A stretch of 64,000 nt of DNA from Sphingobacterium populi (GCF_001586775.1 NZ_LQXS01000001.1:62001-126000); one strand, 5' to 3'. Shown: positions 18,733 to 28,944, counted from the first letter of the stretch. The notes: a model not told the origin generated them from the letters alone. Made by a program: numbers and translations.

Positions 18733-18740
18733 CAAAGATA
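18733..18740 (-). promoter_or_regulatory. -7 promoter element of the arginine decarboxylase gene
   Basis: Minus-strand TATCTTTG, 16 bases before the ATG at 18716. A TTTG lies 24 bases further up (18765-18768), slightly longer than the usual 17-23 spacer. The octamer is identical to the one before aguB. Confidence 0.5.
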
Positions 18741-18822
18741 TGCTTTCGTAATGAATACCTATTACAAACACGGTAATTTTTCACCCTCATTATCAGAAGC
18801 TTTATAACATTCTTACATTTAT

Positions 18823-20605
18823 ATGGCGGATTCATCCATTCAACAAAGACTCGTTGCCGAGACCGTGAGCGCGGTAAAATCGCTTTATCAAGCGGATATT
18901 CCTGATACTCAAATTAGTTTGCAAGAAACCCGAAAAGAGTTTGAAGGGCAGTTCACGATTGTAATTTTCCCTGTTACCCGCTTTTCCAAGAAATCGCCAG
19001 AACAGACAGGTCAGGAAATTGGTGAGCTACTTCAGCAGCAAATTGCCGAAGTGGTATCCTATAATGTCATCAAAGGATTTTTAAATATTGTGCTTTCTGA
19101 TGCGTATTGGATCAACTTATTGAGTGATTCAATTTCAGCGGCTGACTTTGGTGTGTTTCAGCCAACAGGTAAGCGCATTATGGTCGAATATTCATCGCCA
19201 AACACCAATAAACCTTTACACTTAGGTCATATTCGCAACAATCTTTTAGGTTTCTCTGTCGCAGAGATCTGGAAAGCATATGGTTATGATGTGGTAAAAG
19301 CTAATCTGATTAATGATCGTGGTATCCATATCTGTAAATCGATGTTGGCTTGGCAGAAATTTGGTGCTGGCGAAACGCCAGAAACATCTGGATTGAAAGG
19401 CGATCATCTGGTGGGTAAATATTATGTCGCTTTTGACAAAGCATACAAAGTCGAAATCGAAGACCTCAAATCGCAGGGACAAACCGAAGAAGAAGCTAAG
19501 AAAAATGCGCCCTTGATCAAAGAAGCGCAGCATATGTTGCAGCAATGGGAAGCGGGCGACGAAGCCGTCATCCAATTATGGAAAACCATGAACGAATGGG
19601 TGTACGCTGGTTTTGGTGTTACCTACGATTCTTTGGGCGTTTCTTTCGATAAATTCTACTACGAGTCGGATACCTATTTATTAGGGAAAGATATTATTCA
19701 GGAAGGACTGGATAAAGGAGTATTCTTCAAAAAAGAGGACGGCTCTGTCTGGATAGATCTGACAGAAGATGGTTTGGATGAAAAATTGGTGCTGCGCGGC
19801 GATGGTACTTCGGTGTACATCACACAGGATTTGGGCACCGCTCAATTAAAATATGATGAGTTTGGTATGGAAGAATCCATTTATGTCGTCGGCAACGAAC
19901 AAGATTACCACTTCAAAGTACTATTCCTGATTCTTAAAAAATTAGGCAAAGCTTGGGCTGACGGACTTTTCCACCTTTCGTATGGAATGGTTGACTTGCC
20001 ATCTGGCAAAATGAAATCTCGTGAAGGAACAGTCGTGGATGCCGATGATTTGATGGCAGAAATGGTCGAAACGGCGCAAGCGCGTACCGAGGAGCTAGGT
20101 AAAACCGAAGGATTTTCAGAAGAAGAAAAGAAAGAATTGTATCGTACGATCGGTATGGGCGCTTTGAAATATTTCTTATTGAAAGTAGATCCTAAAAAAA
20201 CGTTTATTATTCGATCCAAACGAGTCGGTCGATTTTCAAGGTCATACTGGTCCGTTTATTCAATATACCCACGCGCGTATCAAATCGGTATTACGCAAAG
20301 CAGGTGAGGTGAGCTCGGATCAGTCTGTAGATACGATTACGGAGTACGAACGTGATTTGATTCAAGCATTATCCAACTACCCACAAACAGTCGAAGCGGC
20401 AGCCAAAGATTTCAGTCCAGCGCAGATCGCCAATTATGTGTACGAATTGGCTAAGCTTTATAACAAGTTTTACCACGAGTTGAGCATTCTCAAAGTAGAA
20501 GAAGAGCACATTAAAGCATTTCGCTTAAAACTATCTGCTGCTACGGCCTCGGTGATTGCTAGATGTATGAATTTAATGGGAATCACGGTTCCGGAAAGTA
20601 TGTAA
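18823..20605 (+). CDS. argS: Arginyl-tRNA synthetase (one frameshift)
   Basis: Class I synthetase charging tRNA-Arg. Visible: N-terminal Add1 domain (about 1-100), the HIGH motif as PLHLGH, KMSKS as GKMKSREG, and a C-terminal DALR anticodon-binding domain. The frame breaks near 20194-20205. Before it the protein reads FLLKVDPKK; after it, one base is in excess and FDPNESVDFQGHTGPFIQYTHAR continues in the next frame. The A-run at 20194-20200 has seven bases; six would give PKKRLLFDPNES and a 593-residue protein of normal length. As argS is essential, an assembly error, or less likely RNA polymerase slippage on A7, is the explanation. Divergent from the arginine decarboxylase gene and 9 bp ahead of the next gene. 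Confidence 0.93.
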
Positions 20606-20614
20606 TTGTCGTTG

Positions 20615-21691
20615 ATGTATAAAGTTGGTTTAATTGGTTTTTCTATCGGTGGTCAGGTTTTCCACGCGCCTTTTATCGCGGGAAACCCTGCATTGCAACT
20701 CTACAAAGTCACAGCGCGCAAAGCCGAACAGCAAGCGTTGCTTGCCGAACGCTATCCCGAAGCGATTGCCGTACAATCTGCTGCGGATATCTTTGATGAT
20801 CCTGCTGTTGATATCGTCATTGTGGCAACTTCCAATGATGTGCACTTCGATTTTGCCAAAGCAGCTTTGCTTGCGGGTAAGCATGTCGTGGTCGAAAAAC
20901 CATTTACCAATACAAGTGCAGAAGCTGATGAACTCATCGCATTGGCGGCAAAAAAGAATTTGTTGCTCACCGTACATCACAATGCACGTTTTCATTCGGA
21001 TTTTAAGACCGTTCGCAAGCTCATTGAAGAAAAGGCTGTCGGAAGGTTGACCAATTACGAGGCGCGATACGATCGTTTTCGCAATTATTTGCGTGAAGGC
21101 GCTTGGCGTGAGCAGAATTTGCCCGGTTCTGGTATTCACTATGATTTGGGCGCACATTTAATTGATCAAGCGTTGCAACTGTTCGGTGCACCAACTTCAG
21201 TTTTTGCGGATCTTCGCGTACAGCGAGATGGTGCAGCGGCGGTAGATGATTTTGAAATCATTCTTTCGTATCCCACGTTAAAAGTTTCTCTGAAAGGACA
21301 AATGTTGGCCAAATTGCCCACACCACGCTATGCGCTATACGGCACGGTTGGTTGTTTTGTAAAACCGGGAACGGATCCGCAGGAAGATTTGCTTCGCGGT
21401 GGCAGTTTGCCGCACCTGACTGCTGATTGGGGATTAGAACCCGAGTCGACTTATGGAACGCTTGCCATTGTCGATGCAGATCAAGTAGAAACAACTCAAA
21501 AAGTGGTCAGTGAGCGCGGATCTGGACAAGATTTCTATGCGAATGTGGTCGATGTATTGCAAGGGGAAAATACAATCGCTGTACAGCCAGAGCAAGCACG
21601 CGATGTGATTCGTATATTGGAGCTATGTGAGCAATCTTGGAACGAAAAAACGGTCATCTCTTTAGCAGGAGAACTCATTGCGTATGATTAA
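20615..21691 (+). CDS. Gfo/Idh/MocA family NAD(P)-dependent oxidoreductase
   Basis: 358 residues from the ATG at 20615 (an in-frame TTG at 20606 directly follows the argS stop and is less likely). The N-terminal Rossmann fold begins VGLIGFSIGGQVFHAPFI; the catalytic lysine motif is VVEKPFTN. The second half is the usual alpha/beta dimerisation domain with PGSGIHYDLGAHLIDQAL. Members oxidise or reduce sugars and inositols; the HAPFI variant is shared by the YdgJ/YhhX-like group, whose substrates are poorly defined. Its stop overlaps the start of the next gene by 8 bp, so argS, this gene and the flavoprotein gene are probably one transcript. Confidence 0.88.
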   Translation: MYKVGLIGFSIGGQVFHAPFIAGNPALQLYKVTARKAEQQALLAERYPEAIAVQSAADIFDDPAVDIVIVATSNDVHFDFAKAALLAGKHVVVEKPFTNTSAEADELIALAAKKNLLLTVHHNARFHSDFKTVRKLIEEKAVGRLTNYEARYDRFRNYLREGAWREQNLPGSGIHYDLGAHLIDQALQLFGAPTSVFADLRVQRDGAAAVDDFEIILSYPTLKVSLKGQMLAKLPTPRYALYGTVGCFVKPGTDPQEDLLRGGSLPHLTADWGLEPESTYGTLAIVDADQVETTQKVVSERGSGQDFYANVVDVLQGENTIAVQPEQARDVIRILELCEQSWNEKTVISLAGELIAYD

Positions 21692-22880
21692 ATATGATGC
21701 GATCGTCATTGGTGCTGGCGCCTGTGGCTTGATGTGTGCCGCACAAGCAGGTTTACTCGGCAAGCGTGTACTGGTACTAGAACGCAACAGTAAACCGGGT
21801 GCGAAGATCCTGATCTCCGGTGGCGGCCGTTGCAATTATACCAATTTACATACTTCGATTGATAATTTCGTGACCGAAAATCCGAATTTCTTATATTCCG
21901 CTTTCAGCCAGTGGACGGTAGACGACACGATTTCCTTCTTCGAAGGCTACGGGCCTATCCAAGGTGCAGAAAAGACGCTCGGTCAGTTATTTCCCACGTC
22001 CAACAAAGCCAAAGATATTGTCGACGTATTTCTTCGTTTGATGAACCAAACAGGGCAGGAGCTGTGGTTGGATAGCTTGGTGAAAGGCGTTCTACAAACA
22101 GACAAAGGCTTTGAAATCACGGTAGAGCGAAACGGTGTTGTGCAAAAGCTAAATACTAAAAAAGTCGTGATGGCTTCTGGCGGTTTGCCCGTGCAAAAAA
22201 TGGGCGCGTCGGACTTTGCGATTCGTGTGGCTCGTGATTTTGGACATCGCATCGTGCGTACTGCTCCTGCATTGGTACCGCTGACGATTACGGGCAAAGA
22301 TGCTGCTTGGTATGCAGCATTGGCAGGTAATTCTGTATTTGCACGCGTTTGGAATGAACGCATCTCTTTCGAAGAAAACATTCTATTTACACATTGGGGA
22401 TTGAGCGGGCCTGCTATTTTGCAGATTTCATCGTATTGGCGCGCGGGCGAGACGTTTTCCATTGATCTGCTTCCCACACATCGACTGGATCAGCTGATAA
22501 AGGTCGAACGTCAGCTAGGCGGCAAGCGTACGGTAGCACAATTATTACAAGATCATTTTTCTAAGAAATTGGTTGATGCTATGGCAGATATGCTACCATT
22601 AACGCTAAAGATCGCTTCGCTAAGCAAAGCAGATGCGCAACGCATGCAAGATACGATCCATCGCTTTCAAGTAAAGCCGGCAGGAGATAAAGGCTACGAC
22701 AAAGCAGAGGTGATGTCGGGCGGCGTAGCAACTGACGAACTGAATGCCAAAACGCTCGAATCTAATCTGGTGAAAGGACTTTACTTTGGCGGTGAGGCAG
22801 TCGACGTTACAGGCTGGTTGGGCGGATACAATTTCCAATGGGCTTGGGCATCTGGCTACGCCATTGCGCAAGCCATCTAA
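21684..22880 (+). CDS. HI0933/YhiN family FAD-dependent oxidoreductase
   Basis: 398 residues from the ATG at 21684, which overlaps the previous stop. The FAD-binding pattern GAGACGLMCAAQAG is at the N-terminus, followed by VLERNSKPGAKILISGGGRCNYTN, the signature of HI0933-like flavoproteins. The C-terminus has GLYFGGEAVDVTGWLGGYNFQWAWASG, the second FAD contact. The family is widespread and its physiological reaction is not established. The start at 21684 removes two codons of a possible upstream TTG start. Confidence 0.9.
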   Translation: MIKYDAIVIGAGACGLMCAAQAGLLGKRVLVLERNSKPGAKILISGGGRCNYTNLHTSIDNFVTENPNFLYSAFSQWTVDDTISFFEGYGPIQGAEKTLGQLFPTSNKAKDIVDVFLRLMNQTGQELWLDSLVKGVLQTDKGFEITVERNGVVQKLNTKKVVMASGGLPVQKMGASDFAIRVARDFGHRIVRTAPALVPLTITGKDAAWYAALAGNSVFARVWNERISFEENILFTHWGLSGPAILQISSYWRAGETFSIDLLPTHRLDQLIKVERQLGGKRTVAQLLQDHFSKKLVDAMADMLPLTLKIASLSKADAQRMQDTIHRFQVKPAGDKGYDKAEVMSGGVATDELNAKTLESNLVKGLYFGGEAVDVTGWLGGYNFQWAWASGYAIAQAI

Positions 22881-22885
22881 GTTTT

Positions 22886-22924
22886 AAAAAAACCAGCTAC
22901 TTTTTCAGCTAGAAAGACTTCTGG
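22886..22924 (-). terminator. Possible terminator of the mre-rodA operon
   Basis: On the minus strand an imperfect hairpin (CCAG/CTGG outer stem at 22921-22924 and 22893-22896 with an inner CTTTC/GAAAAAG stem) is followed by a run of seven Ts (22886-22892). The stem is imperfect, so this is tentative. It lies 49 bases beyond the rodA stop. Confidence 0.4.
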
Positions 22925-22972
22925 CTATTCCGGTTCCAGATTTGAGGTTGACGTCTTTTAGATCTTCCTATG

Positions 22973-24250
22973 CTAGCTGATGTTTGACAGTCCCTTACGT
23001 GATGAATCAAACTTCAGTAATATGAACAGTAATATGGTGAATGACCATAAAGAAGAGCCTCCATAGCTGATAAATGGTAGTGGTATGCCAATGACTGGCA
23101 CAATTCCGATCGTCATGCCGATATTAATAAAGAAGTGAAAGAAGATGATGGAAACCACCCCATAACCGTAAATACGACCAAAGGCGAAGCGTTGTCTTTC
23201 AGCAATATTCACTAATCGAATTAATAAAGCTAAGTACACGGCAATAAGAAGAAAGCTCCCCACAAAACCCCATTCTTCGCCTACGGTACAGAAAATAAAA
23301 TCGGTGCTTTGTTCTGGTACAAAATTGTACTTTGTTTGTGTACCTTGTAAATAACCCTTTCCAAAAAGCTGTCCTGAGCCGATAGCAATCATCGATTGAT
23401 TTAGATTGTATCCCTGTCCACGTGGATCATCGATCTTTCCAAGAATAATATCTATCCTATTGCGTTGGTGAGTTTGCAGAATATGGTCGTAAGCGAAGTC
23501 CACACACAAAATATACATGGAAGAGGCTAAGAATAATACCGCTATATTGATCAAATTTTTCCGTTTTCTGCGCAGCAAATACATAAATATCCCGGCTGCT
23601 GTTGCCAGCACTCCAATTAATATCCACTGGTTAAATAATAGTGCAAGAAGAAATAGGATAATCGCTAACCCTCCGATCACCAGTACTTGTGTACCTACGT
23701 AGCCTTCGCGGTAAAAGACAAAGATGAGTGCAAAGAAGGCTAGTGCCGATCCTGTATCTGGTTGTAACATCACCAACATCACGGGAAATAGTACAATCGA
23801 AGCACCAAAAAATAATGTCTTTAGGTTCGGATGTTTTGTGATTTGATTGCTAAGATAAAAGGCCAGAAGCAGGCAAGTGGCGAGCTTTCCGAATTCTGAA
23901 GGTTGCAGCCGAAAACTGCCTAAAGGAATCCAAGCTTGATTTCCCCCTACATTACGTCCTACAACCAATACAGCAATAAGTAATAGAATGACTATAAAAT
24001 AAACGAAGGGAGCTGACGATATGAAAAAGTTTGCATCTATTATAAGTATACTAAACCCAATTATGAGAGCTGTACCGATGAAGATCGATTGCTTACCATA
24101 ATTCGTGTTGAGATTAAAAAGGCTCGACTGATCCGGGTCGTATACGGCTGCATGTATGTTGAACCAACCGATCATACAAAGCATGAACCACAAGCAAATC
24201 GTCCACCAGTCGATCTGTCCGAAAAAGCTCTTTTTTTGTAAACTATTCAT
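22973..24250 (-). CDS. rodA: Rod-shape SEDS peptidoglycan glycosyltransferase RodA
   Basis: 425 residues with about ten membrane helices, a SEDS-family polymerase that builds glycan strands from lipid II during elongation. Family segments visible: GGNQAWIPLGSFRLQPSEFGKL, LQPDTGSAL, then GSGQLFGKGYLQGTQTKYNFVP, STDFIFCTVGEEWGFVG, and GIPLPFISYGGSS near the C-terminus. The last two hold residues important for SEDS activity. It is the last gene of the mreB-mreC-mreD-mrdA-rodA cluster, 45 bp after mrdA, and works in complex with the PBP2 encoded there. RodA rather than FtsW because of this context. Confidence 0.95.
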   Translation of the reverse strand: MNSLQKKSFFGQIDWWTICLWFMLCMIGWFNIHAAVYDPDQSSLFNLNTNYGKQSIFIGTALIIGFSILIIDANFFISSAPFVYFIVILLLIAVLVVGRNVGGNQAWIPLGSFRLQPSEFGKLATCLLLAFYLSNQITKHPNLKTLFFGASIVLFPVMLVMLQPDTGSALAFFALIFVFYREGYVGTQVLVIGGLAIILFLLALLFNQWILIGVLATAAGIFMYLLRRKRKNLINIAVLFLASSMYILCVDFAYDHILQTHQRNRIDIILGKIDDPRGQGYNLNQSMIAIGSGQLFGKGYLQGTQTKYNFVPEQSTDFIFCTVGEEWGFVGSFLLIAVYLALLIRLVNIAERQRFAFGRIYGYGVVSIIFFHFFINIGMTIGIVPVIGIPLPFISYGGSSLWSFTILLFILLKFDSSRKGLSNIS

Positions 24251-24295
24251 ATCTGTACGATCTTGCTATTTGTAGTATTGCATGTATGTTATTGA

Positions 24296-26239
24296 TTACG
24301 ATCTACGCGGCCTTTGACTGTGGTGTACCAACAAAGCCGCTGGCTCTTGCTGCTGTGTTTGGCTATCTACTGGCTTGTTCAACGCGGAATTAGCTGGCGC
24401 AGCAGGCTTTTTCGGCTTTGGTCGTAGATCGCCATTGTAAATACGGTCTTGCAAATATTTCGGCAGAGAAATCGTATCACGAATATACTTTTCGACCAAC
24501 ATACTGGCTATTGGCGCTGCCCAAGTACCACCGTATCCTGCATTTTCGACAAAAACAGCAATTGCAATCTTTGGATTTTCCCGTGGTGCGAAAGCAAAAA
24601 ATACGGCGTGATTTTCACCGTGCGGATTTTGAACCGTTCCGGTCTTTCCACACATTTCTATACCCTCAATTGCTACTGCACGCCCCGAGCCACCCTGATT
24701 TACTACTCGACTCATGCCTTCGATCACGGCTTCATAATATTTGGCGTCTACACCTGCCGAAATTTTCTCCGTGAACTCTGGCTTCACGATCTTTTGATCG
24801 CCTATACCTTTGATAAGATGTGGCCGATAATAGAACCCTCTATTGGCAACAATAGCAGTGATATTTGCCATTTGCAAAGGTGTGATTCCTAGCTCTCCCT
24901 GCCCGATAGACAAAGAAATGTTAAATGATGATCGCCATTTTCCGCTACCGTAAATTTTGGTGTAATAACTAGAAGTTGGTACGAGCCCAGGTTTTTCGCC
25001 CGGCAAATCTATACCTAATGTACTACCTAAACCAAATTTCATCAATGCCTCGCGCCACAAATCGTACGCTTGTGGGCCCGACATGCCACGCGAATCGATC
25101 ATGCGTGCAAATACATTGGCGTAATAGGGATTACAAGAAACTTGAATTGACCTTGCCAGATCAATAGTGCCATGCACTCCAGTACAGCGCATCAGTCCTC
25201 GTCCGCCACCGTAGCGGTATCCACCGTTACAGGTAAAACGTGTTTGCGCATCGATCATGCCGGCTTGTTGCGCTGTCAGTGCTGCTACGACTTTAAAAAT
25301 GGAGCCAGGTGGATAAGAAGCTTGTATTGGCCGAATGAACATCGGTTTGTTTTCGTTGTTCAGCAAATCCATGTAATTGTTACCCAATTCACGACCCACC
25401 ATTAAGTTTGGGTCGTAGGTAGGGCTGCTCACCATGGTCAATATTTCGCCGGTAGAAGGTTCAATGGCGACGACGGAACCCAACTTATTTTTCATGAGGC
25501 GTTCAGCCAAAATCTGTAAGTTTTTATCGAGGGATGATATCATTCCATCGCCTGTAACAGCTAGCGTATCATACTTTCCATCCATAAACGAACCTTGCGG
25601 TCTATTGAGGGCATCTACCATTTGGTTTTTGATGCCACGTTTTCCGCGCAACAAGTCTTCATACGCGCGCTCTACGCCGGTAGCTCCGATGTAATCACCC
25701 GGTCGATAGAAGCCATCCGATCTGTCAATATCTCGTTGATTGACCTCTTGAATGTATCCTAAAAACTGAGCTGCAATACTGTCAGGATAACTTCTGACGG
25801 TACGATTTTGAACATAAAATCCTCTAAATTTGTACAGATGTTCTTGCAAACGAGCATAGGTAGTCGAAGAAAGCTGTTTTTCGAACTGTGATGCCCGATA
25901 TGGGGAGTGCGCTTTGGCTTTTTCTATACGTTGAATATAACCTTTCTTATCTATACCGATTAATTCACACAACAATAGCGTATCAATATCTTTGGCTTCG
26001 CGAGGTGTGACCAGTAAGTCATATATTGGTTCGTTTTGCACCAAAATCTCTCCATTTCTGTCCAAGATGGCGCCTCGAGCAGGATATACTATTACCTTAC
26101 GCAATACATTATTATTAGCGGATAGGATATAGCTATCATCAATAATCTGGATATAAAACAATCTGATTACGATCAATAATGCAGTCGTAATGAATATACC
26201 CTGAATAATGTATTTGCGTGTAAAGAAGCTATTGTTCAT
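24296..26239 (-). CDS. mrdA: Penicillin-binding protein 2 (elongasome transpeptidase)
   Basis: 647 residues. One N-terminal membrane anchor (about 10-30), a pedestal/dimerisation domain, then the transpeptidase with all three active-site motifs: SxxK at S313-K316 (PGSIFK), SxN at 368-370 (SCN) and KTG at 532-534. It cross-links peptidoglycan in the periplasm during cell elongation and is the target of mecillinam-type beta-lactams. The C-terminal ~40 residues are rich in Pro, Gln and Lys and probably disordered. Lies between mreD and rodA, with gaps of 21 and 45 bp. Confidence 0.96.
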   Translation of the reverse strand: MNNSFFTRKYIIQGIFITTALLIVIRLFYIQIIDDSYILSANNNVLRKVIVYPARGAILDRNGEILVQNEPIYDLLVTPREAKDIDTLLLCELIGIDKKGYIQRIEKAKAHSPYRASQFEKQLSSTTYARLQEHLYKFRGFYVQNRTVRSYPDSIAAQFLGYIQEVNQRDIDRSDGFYRPGDYIGATGVERAYEDLLRGKRGIKNQMVDALNRPQGSFMDGKYDTLAVTGDGMISSLDKNLQILAERLMKNKLGSVVAIEPSTGEILTMVSSPTYDPNLMVGRELGNNYMDLLNNENKPMFIRPIQASYPPGSIFKVVAALTAQQAGMIDAQTRFTCNGGYRYGGGRGLMRCTGVHGTIDLARSIQVSCNPYYANVFARMIDSRGMSGPQAYDLWREALMKFGLGSTLGIDLPGEKPGLVPTSSYYTKIYGSGKWRSSFNISLSIGQGELGITPLQMANITAIVANRGFYYRPHLIKGIGDQKIVKPEFTEKISAGVDAKYYEAVIEGMSRVVNQGGSGRAVAIEGIEMCGKTGTVQNPHGENHAVFFAFAPRENPKIAIAVFVENAGYGGTWAAPIASMLVEKYIRDTISLPKYLQDRIYNGDLRPKPKKPAAPANSALNKPVDSQTQQQEPAALLVHHSQRPRRS

Positions 26240-26260
26240 AAACGCGTTGATTGTTTATAA

Positions 26261-26785
26261 TTATATCCCCACCCTCGACTTCCTTTTGTAAAATAGAAGG
26301 CTTATTAACAAAATGATGGCGAATGTACTCAAACTGCTAAGCAAGATGCTTAGGCTTGTGGTTAAGAAGTTGGTGAACGAAAAGACTTCGATCACTAACA
26401 AAGTAAAATGATGTATCAGCGTACCTAAGAAAATGTACGATAAATACCACTTTGAACCTAATTCGCCCCAAGATGGACTGTCTGATGATTGCCGAACATC
26501 AATCTCCAAAGTAATTCTAATAAATACAATTCTAAACCATGCTAGTGCTACACAAGCTGCAGCGTGGATCCCTAGCGAATCGTAAAAAGCGTCAATAGCT
26601 AATCCGGTAGCAAAGGCCAGCACGTATACAAAGAAATTGGATATGCCAAGAGGCAACAGCATAATAATTAAGATGTACGGAAAAAATGTGGCTAAGTTAT
26701 AAAAACCGATATTTTTGAACAGCACAACTTGTATAGTAATTAGCGCTAAAAAACGAACGATATTGTAAAACATGATTCTAGCCAT
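26261..26785 (-). CDS. mreD: Rod shape-determining protein MreD
   Basis: 174 residues, nearly all hydrophobic, with about five membrane helices, matching MreD in size and position. Sequence conservation of MreD is low, so the call rests mainly on gene order between mreC and mrdA. The start codon overlaps the 3' end of mreC by 8 bp, which suggests translational coupling. It links MreC/MreB to the membrane elongation complex. Confidence 0.88.
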   Translation of the reverse strand: MARIMFYNIVRFLALITIQVVLFKNIGFYNLATFFPYILIIMLLPLGISNFFVYVLAFATGLAIDAFYDSLGIHAAACVALAWFRIVFIRITLEIDVRQSSDSPSWGELGSKWYLSYIFLGTLIHHFTLLVIEVFSFTNFLTTSLSILLSSLSTFAIILLISLLFYKRKSRVGI

Positions 26786-27611
26786 TATCGTCCCTTTCTG
26801 CTTCGAGCATTTGTTTTTCTTCCTCCAGATTGTCTTTTACTACGTACACGTGATGCAAGTTGTAAAAGTTGGTGCTTAAGCGAACTCTAATATCTAAGAA
26901 GCTCTCGCCAGATGTAATACCTGTTTCATCCACTTCACCCACCTTTATCCCTTTGGGAAACAATGAAAATCCTGACGTTCGGATAACTTGTCCTTTTTCG
27001 GCTTTAATATGATTTGGAATATCGCGAAGCATGGCCAGTTTCGGATCAATGTTGTTACCCCACACGAGTGAGCCAAACGCTTCCGTGCTATCTAAAGTGA
27101 CAGATACGCGAGAATCTGGGTGAAGTAGCGAGCGTACAGTAGCAAAGTTGGTGGATACATCCAGTACAATGCCAACCACGCCATTGGATGTAATAACACC
27201 CATTCCTTTCTCGATACCGGCGTTGGTTCCTTTACCCAAGGTCAGGTAATTGCTCTTTTGATGAATACTATTATTAACGACTTCAGCTACAATAAATTCA
27301 TACCGGCTTTCGTCAATCGAATCCGTCAGTGGAATACTATCCAATGTATCGCGAAGGATATATTGCTGTAGTTTCTGCCGTAGTGATGCATTTTCTCTTG
27401 CCAAATCATCATTAGTTGTACTTAAATCAAGATAGCTTTTCCAAGAATTTAACTTATCGTAGAAAGAGCCTACAACTATGTTTGAAGAACTAACGAAGGA
27501 TGATCTTTGAAACGAATTATGGCGAATGGATAGTATAACGGCTGCTGTAAAGAAAAGCAAAAACCAGAAAAAGGCATTATAACGAATAAAGAAAAGCCAA
27601 AGGTTTTTCAT
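26778..27611 (-). CDS. mreC: Rod shape-determining protein MreC
   Basis: 277 residues. An N-terminal membrane helix (about 8-28), a coiled-coil (about 60-95, DDLARENASLRQKLQQY) and the beta-barrel MreC core with NSIHQKSNYLTLGKGTNAGIEKGMGVI and LHPDSRVSVTL. It is a periplasmic scaffold joining MreB filaments to PBP2 and RodA. It sits 160 bp downstream of mreB and overlaps mreD. Confidence 0.94.
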   Translation of the reverse strand: MKNLWLFFIRYNAFFWFLLFFTAAVILSIRHNSFQRSSFVSSSNIVVGSFYDKLNSWKSYLDLSTTNDDLARENASLRQKLQQYILRDTLDSIPLTDSIDESRYEFIVAEVVNNSIHQKSNYLTLGKGTNAGIEKGMGVITSNGVVGIVLDVSTNFATVRSLLHPDSRVSVTLDSTEAFGSLVWGNNIDPKLAMLRDIPNHIKAEKGQVIRTSGFSLFPKGIKVGEVDETGITSGESFLDIRVRLSTNFYNLHHVYVVKDNLEEEKQMLEAERDDNG

Positions 27612-27771
27612 CCTGTTGTTTAGTTTTTCTGCTTTACCCTAATGGTTAGTTATATGCTGGAGTTATCCACGCATAACATTTTACCTAAAATTATTGGACA
27701 CGTTTACGGATCAGGAATATAGCTTACCCGTAAACGTGTCTTATTAAATTCTTCTATGTAGAAGAGATGAA

Positions 27772-28794
27772 TTACTGCATCAAAAATTTAAATCTGCCGA
27801 TATTCTTCAAAGCAATGCCTGTACCACGCACTACTGCACGAAGTGGATCTTCCGCAATATGAACTGGTAGTTTAGTTTTTGCTTGAACTCTTTTGTCCAA
27901 ACCTCGAAGTAATGCTCCGCCGCCAGTTAGGTAAATCCCAGTTTGATAAATGTCAGCAGATAACTCTGGAGGAGTAATCTCCAACGCCTTTAAAATAGCC
28001 TCCTCGATTTTAGAGATTGATTTGTCTAGGCAATGTGCAATCTCCGTATATGATACCGTGATTTGCTTTGGAATACCAGTCATTAAATCGCGACCCTGTA
28101 CCGGAAAATCATCTGGAGCATCTTGCAGTTCGGGCAATGCTGAACCAACTTCGATTTTGATTTTCTCAGCGGTACGCTCACCAATCATAATATTGTGTTG
28201 GCGACGAATATACTGGACGATATCCGAATCGAAATTATCCCCTGCCACGCGGATAGATTGATCACAAACAATTCCTGATAAGGCTATAACGGCAATCTCA
28301 GTAGTACCACCACCGATATCAATAATCATATTTCCTACCGGCTCTTCCACATCGATACCGATACCGACAGCAGCGGCCATTGGTTCGTGGATTAGGTATA
28401 CTTCTTTTGCACCTGCAATTTCTGCAGAATCGCGTACGGCACGTTTCTCCACTTCAGTAATACCAGATGGAATACAAACCACCATTCGTAAGGAAGGAAA
28501 AAACCAGCTCTTGCCATTATTAACCAATTTTACCATTCCGCGGATTAAATGTTCCGCTGCGGTAAAATCTGCAATAACCCCATCGCGAAGAGGGCGTACA
28601 GTTTTTATATTGTCGTGCGTTTTACCTTCCATTTGCATCGCATGCCGACCAATTGCAATAACTTTGTTAGTTGTGCGGTCAAATGCGACAATAGAAGGCT
28701 CGTCCACTACTACTTTGTCATTATGTATGATAAGGGTATTCGCCGTACCCAAGTCAATCGCAATTTCTTGCGTAAACCAATTAAAAAGACCCAT
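27772..28794 (-). CDS. mreB: Rod shape-determining actin homologue MreB
   Basis: 340 residues, standard length. Actin-fold nucleotide motifs are clear: IDLGTANTLI (phosphate 1), IDIGGGTTEIAVI (phosphate 2) and LTGGGALLRGLDK (adenosine). It polymerises under the inner membrane and directs the elongation machinery encoded downstream. First gene of the five-gene shape cluster; a TAGGTTTG -7 box precedes it by 33 bases. The 160-bp gap before mreC may hold a second promoter or a processing site. Confidence 0.97.
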   Translation of the reverse strand: MGLFNWFTQEIAIDLGTANTLIIHNDKVVVDEPSIVAFDRTTNKVIAIGRHAMQMEGKTHDNIKTVRPLRDGVIADFTAAEHLIRGMVKLVNNGKSWFFPSLRMVVCIPSGITEVEKRAVRDSAEIAGAKEVYLIHEPMAAAVGIGIDVEEPVGNMIIDIGGGTTEIAVIALSGIVCDQSIRVAGDNFDSDIVQYIRRQHNIMIGERTAEKIKIEVGSALPELQDAPDDFPVQGRDLMTGIPKQITVSYTEIAHCLDKSISKIEEAILKALEITPPELSADIYQTGIYLTGGGALLRGLDKRVQAKTKLPVHIAEDPLRAVVRGTGIALKNIGRFKFLMQ

Positions 28795-28827
28795 CTAGCG
28801 CGAAATTTCTAAGTTTTATTTTAAATG

Positions 28828-28835
28828 CAAACCTA
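28828..28835 (-). promoter_or_regulatory. -7 promoter element of the mreB cluster
   Basis: Minus-strand TAGGTTTG (TAnnTTTG), 33 bases ahead of the mreB ATG. No -33 TTG at usual spacing. Confidence 0.4.
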
Positions 28836-28944
28836 CTGAAAAAAATCTTTTCTTTGGCTATACTCCGTCATAAAAAATAAAGAGTACACTCTGCCTCAAA
28901 AACTTATTTAATAAGCCTTGTCGCGCAACGAAAAAGACGCTGTT

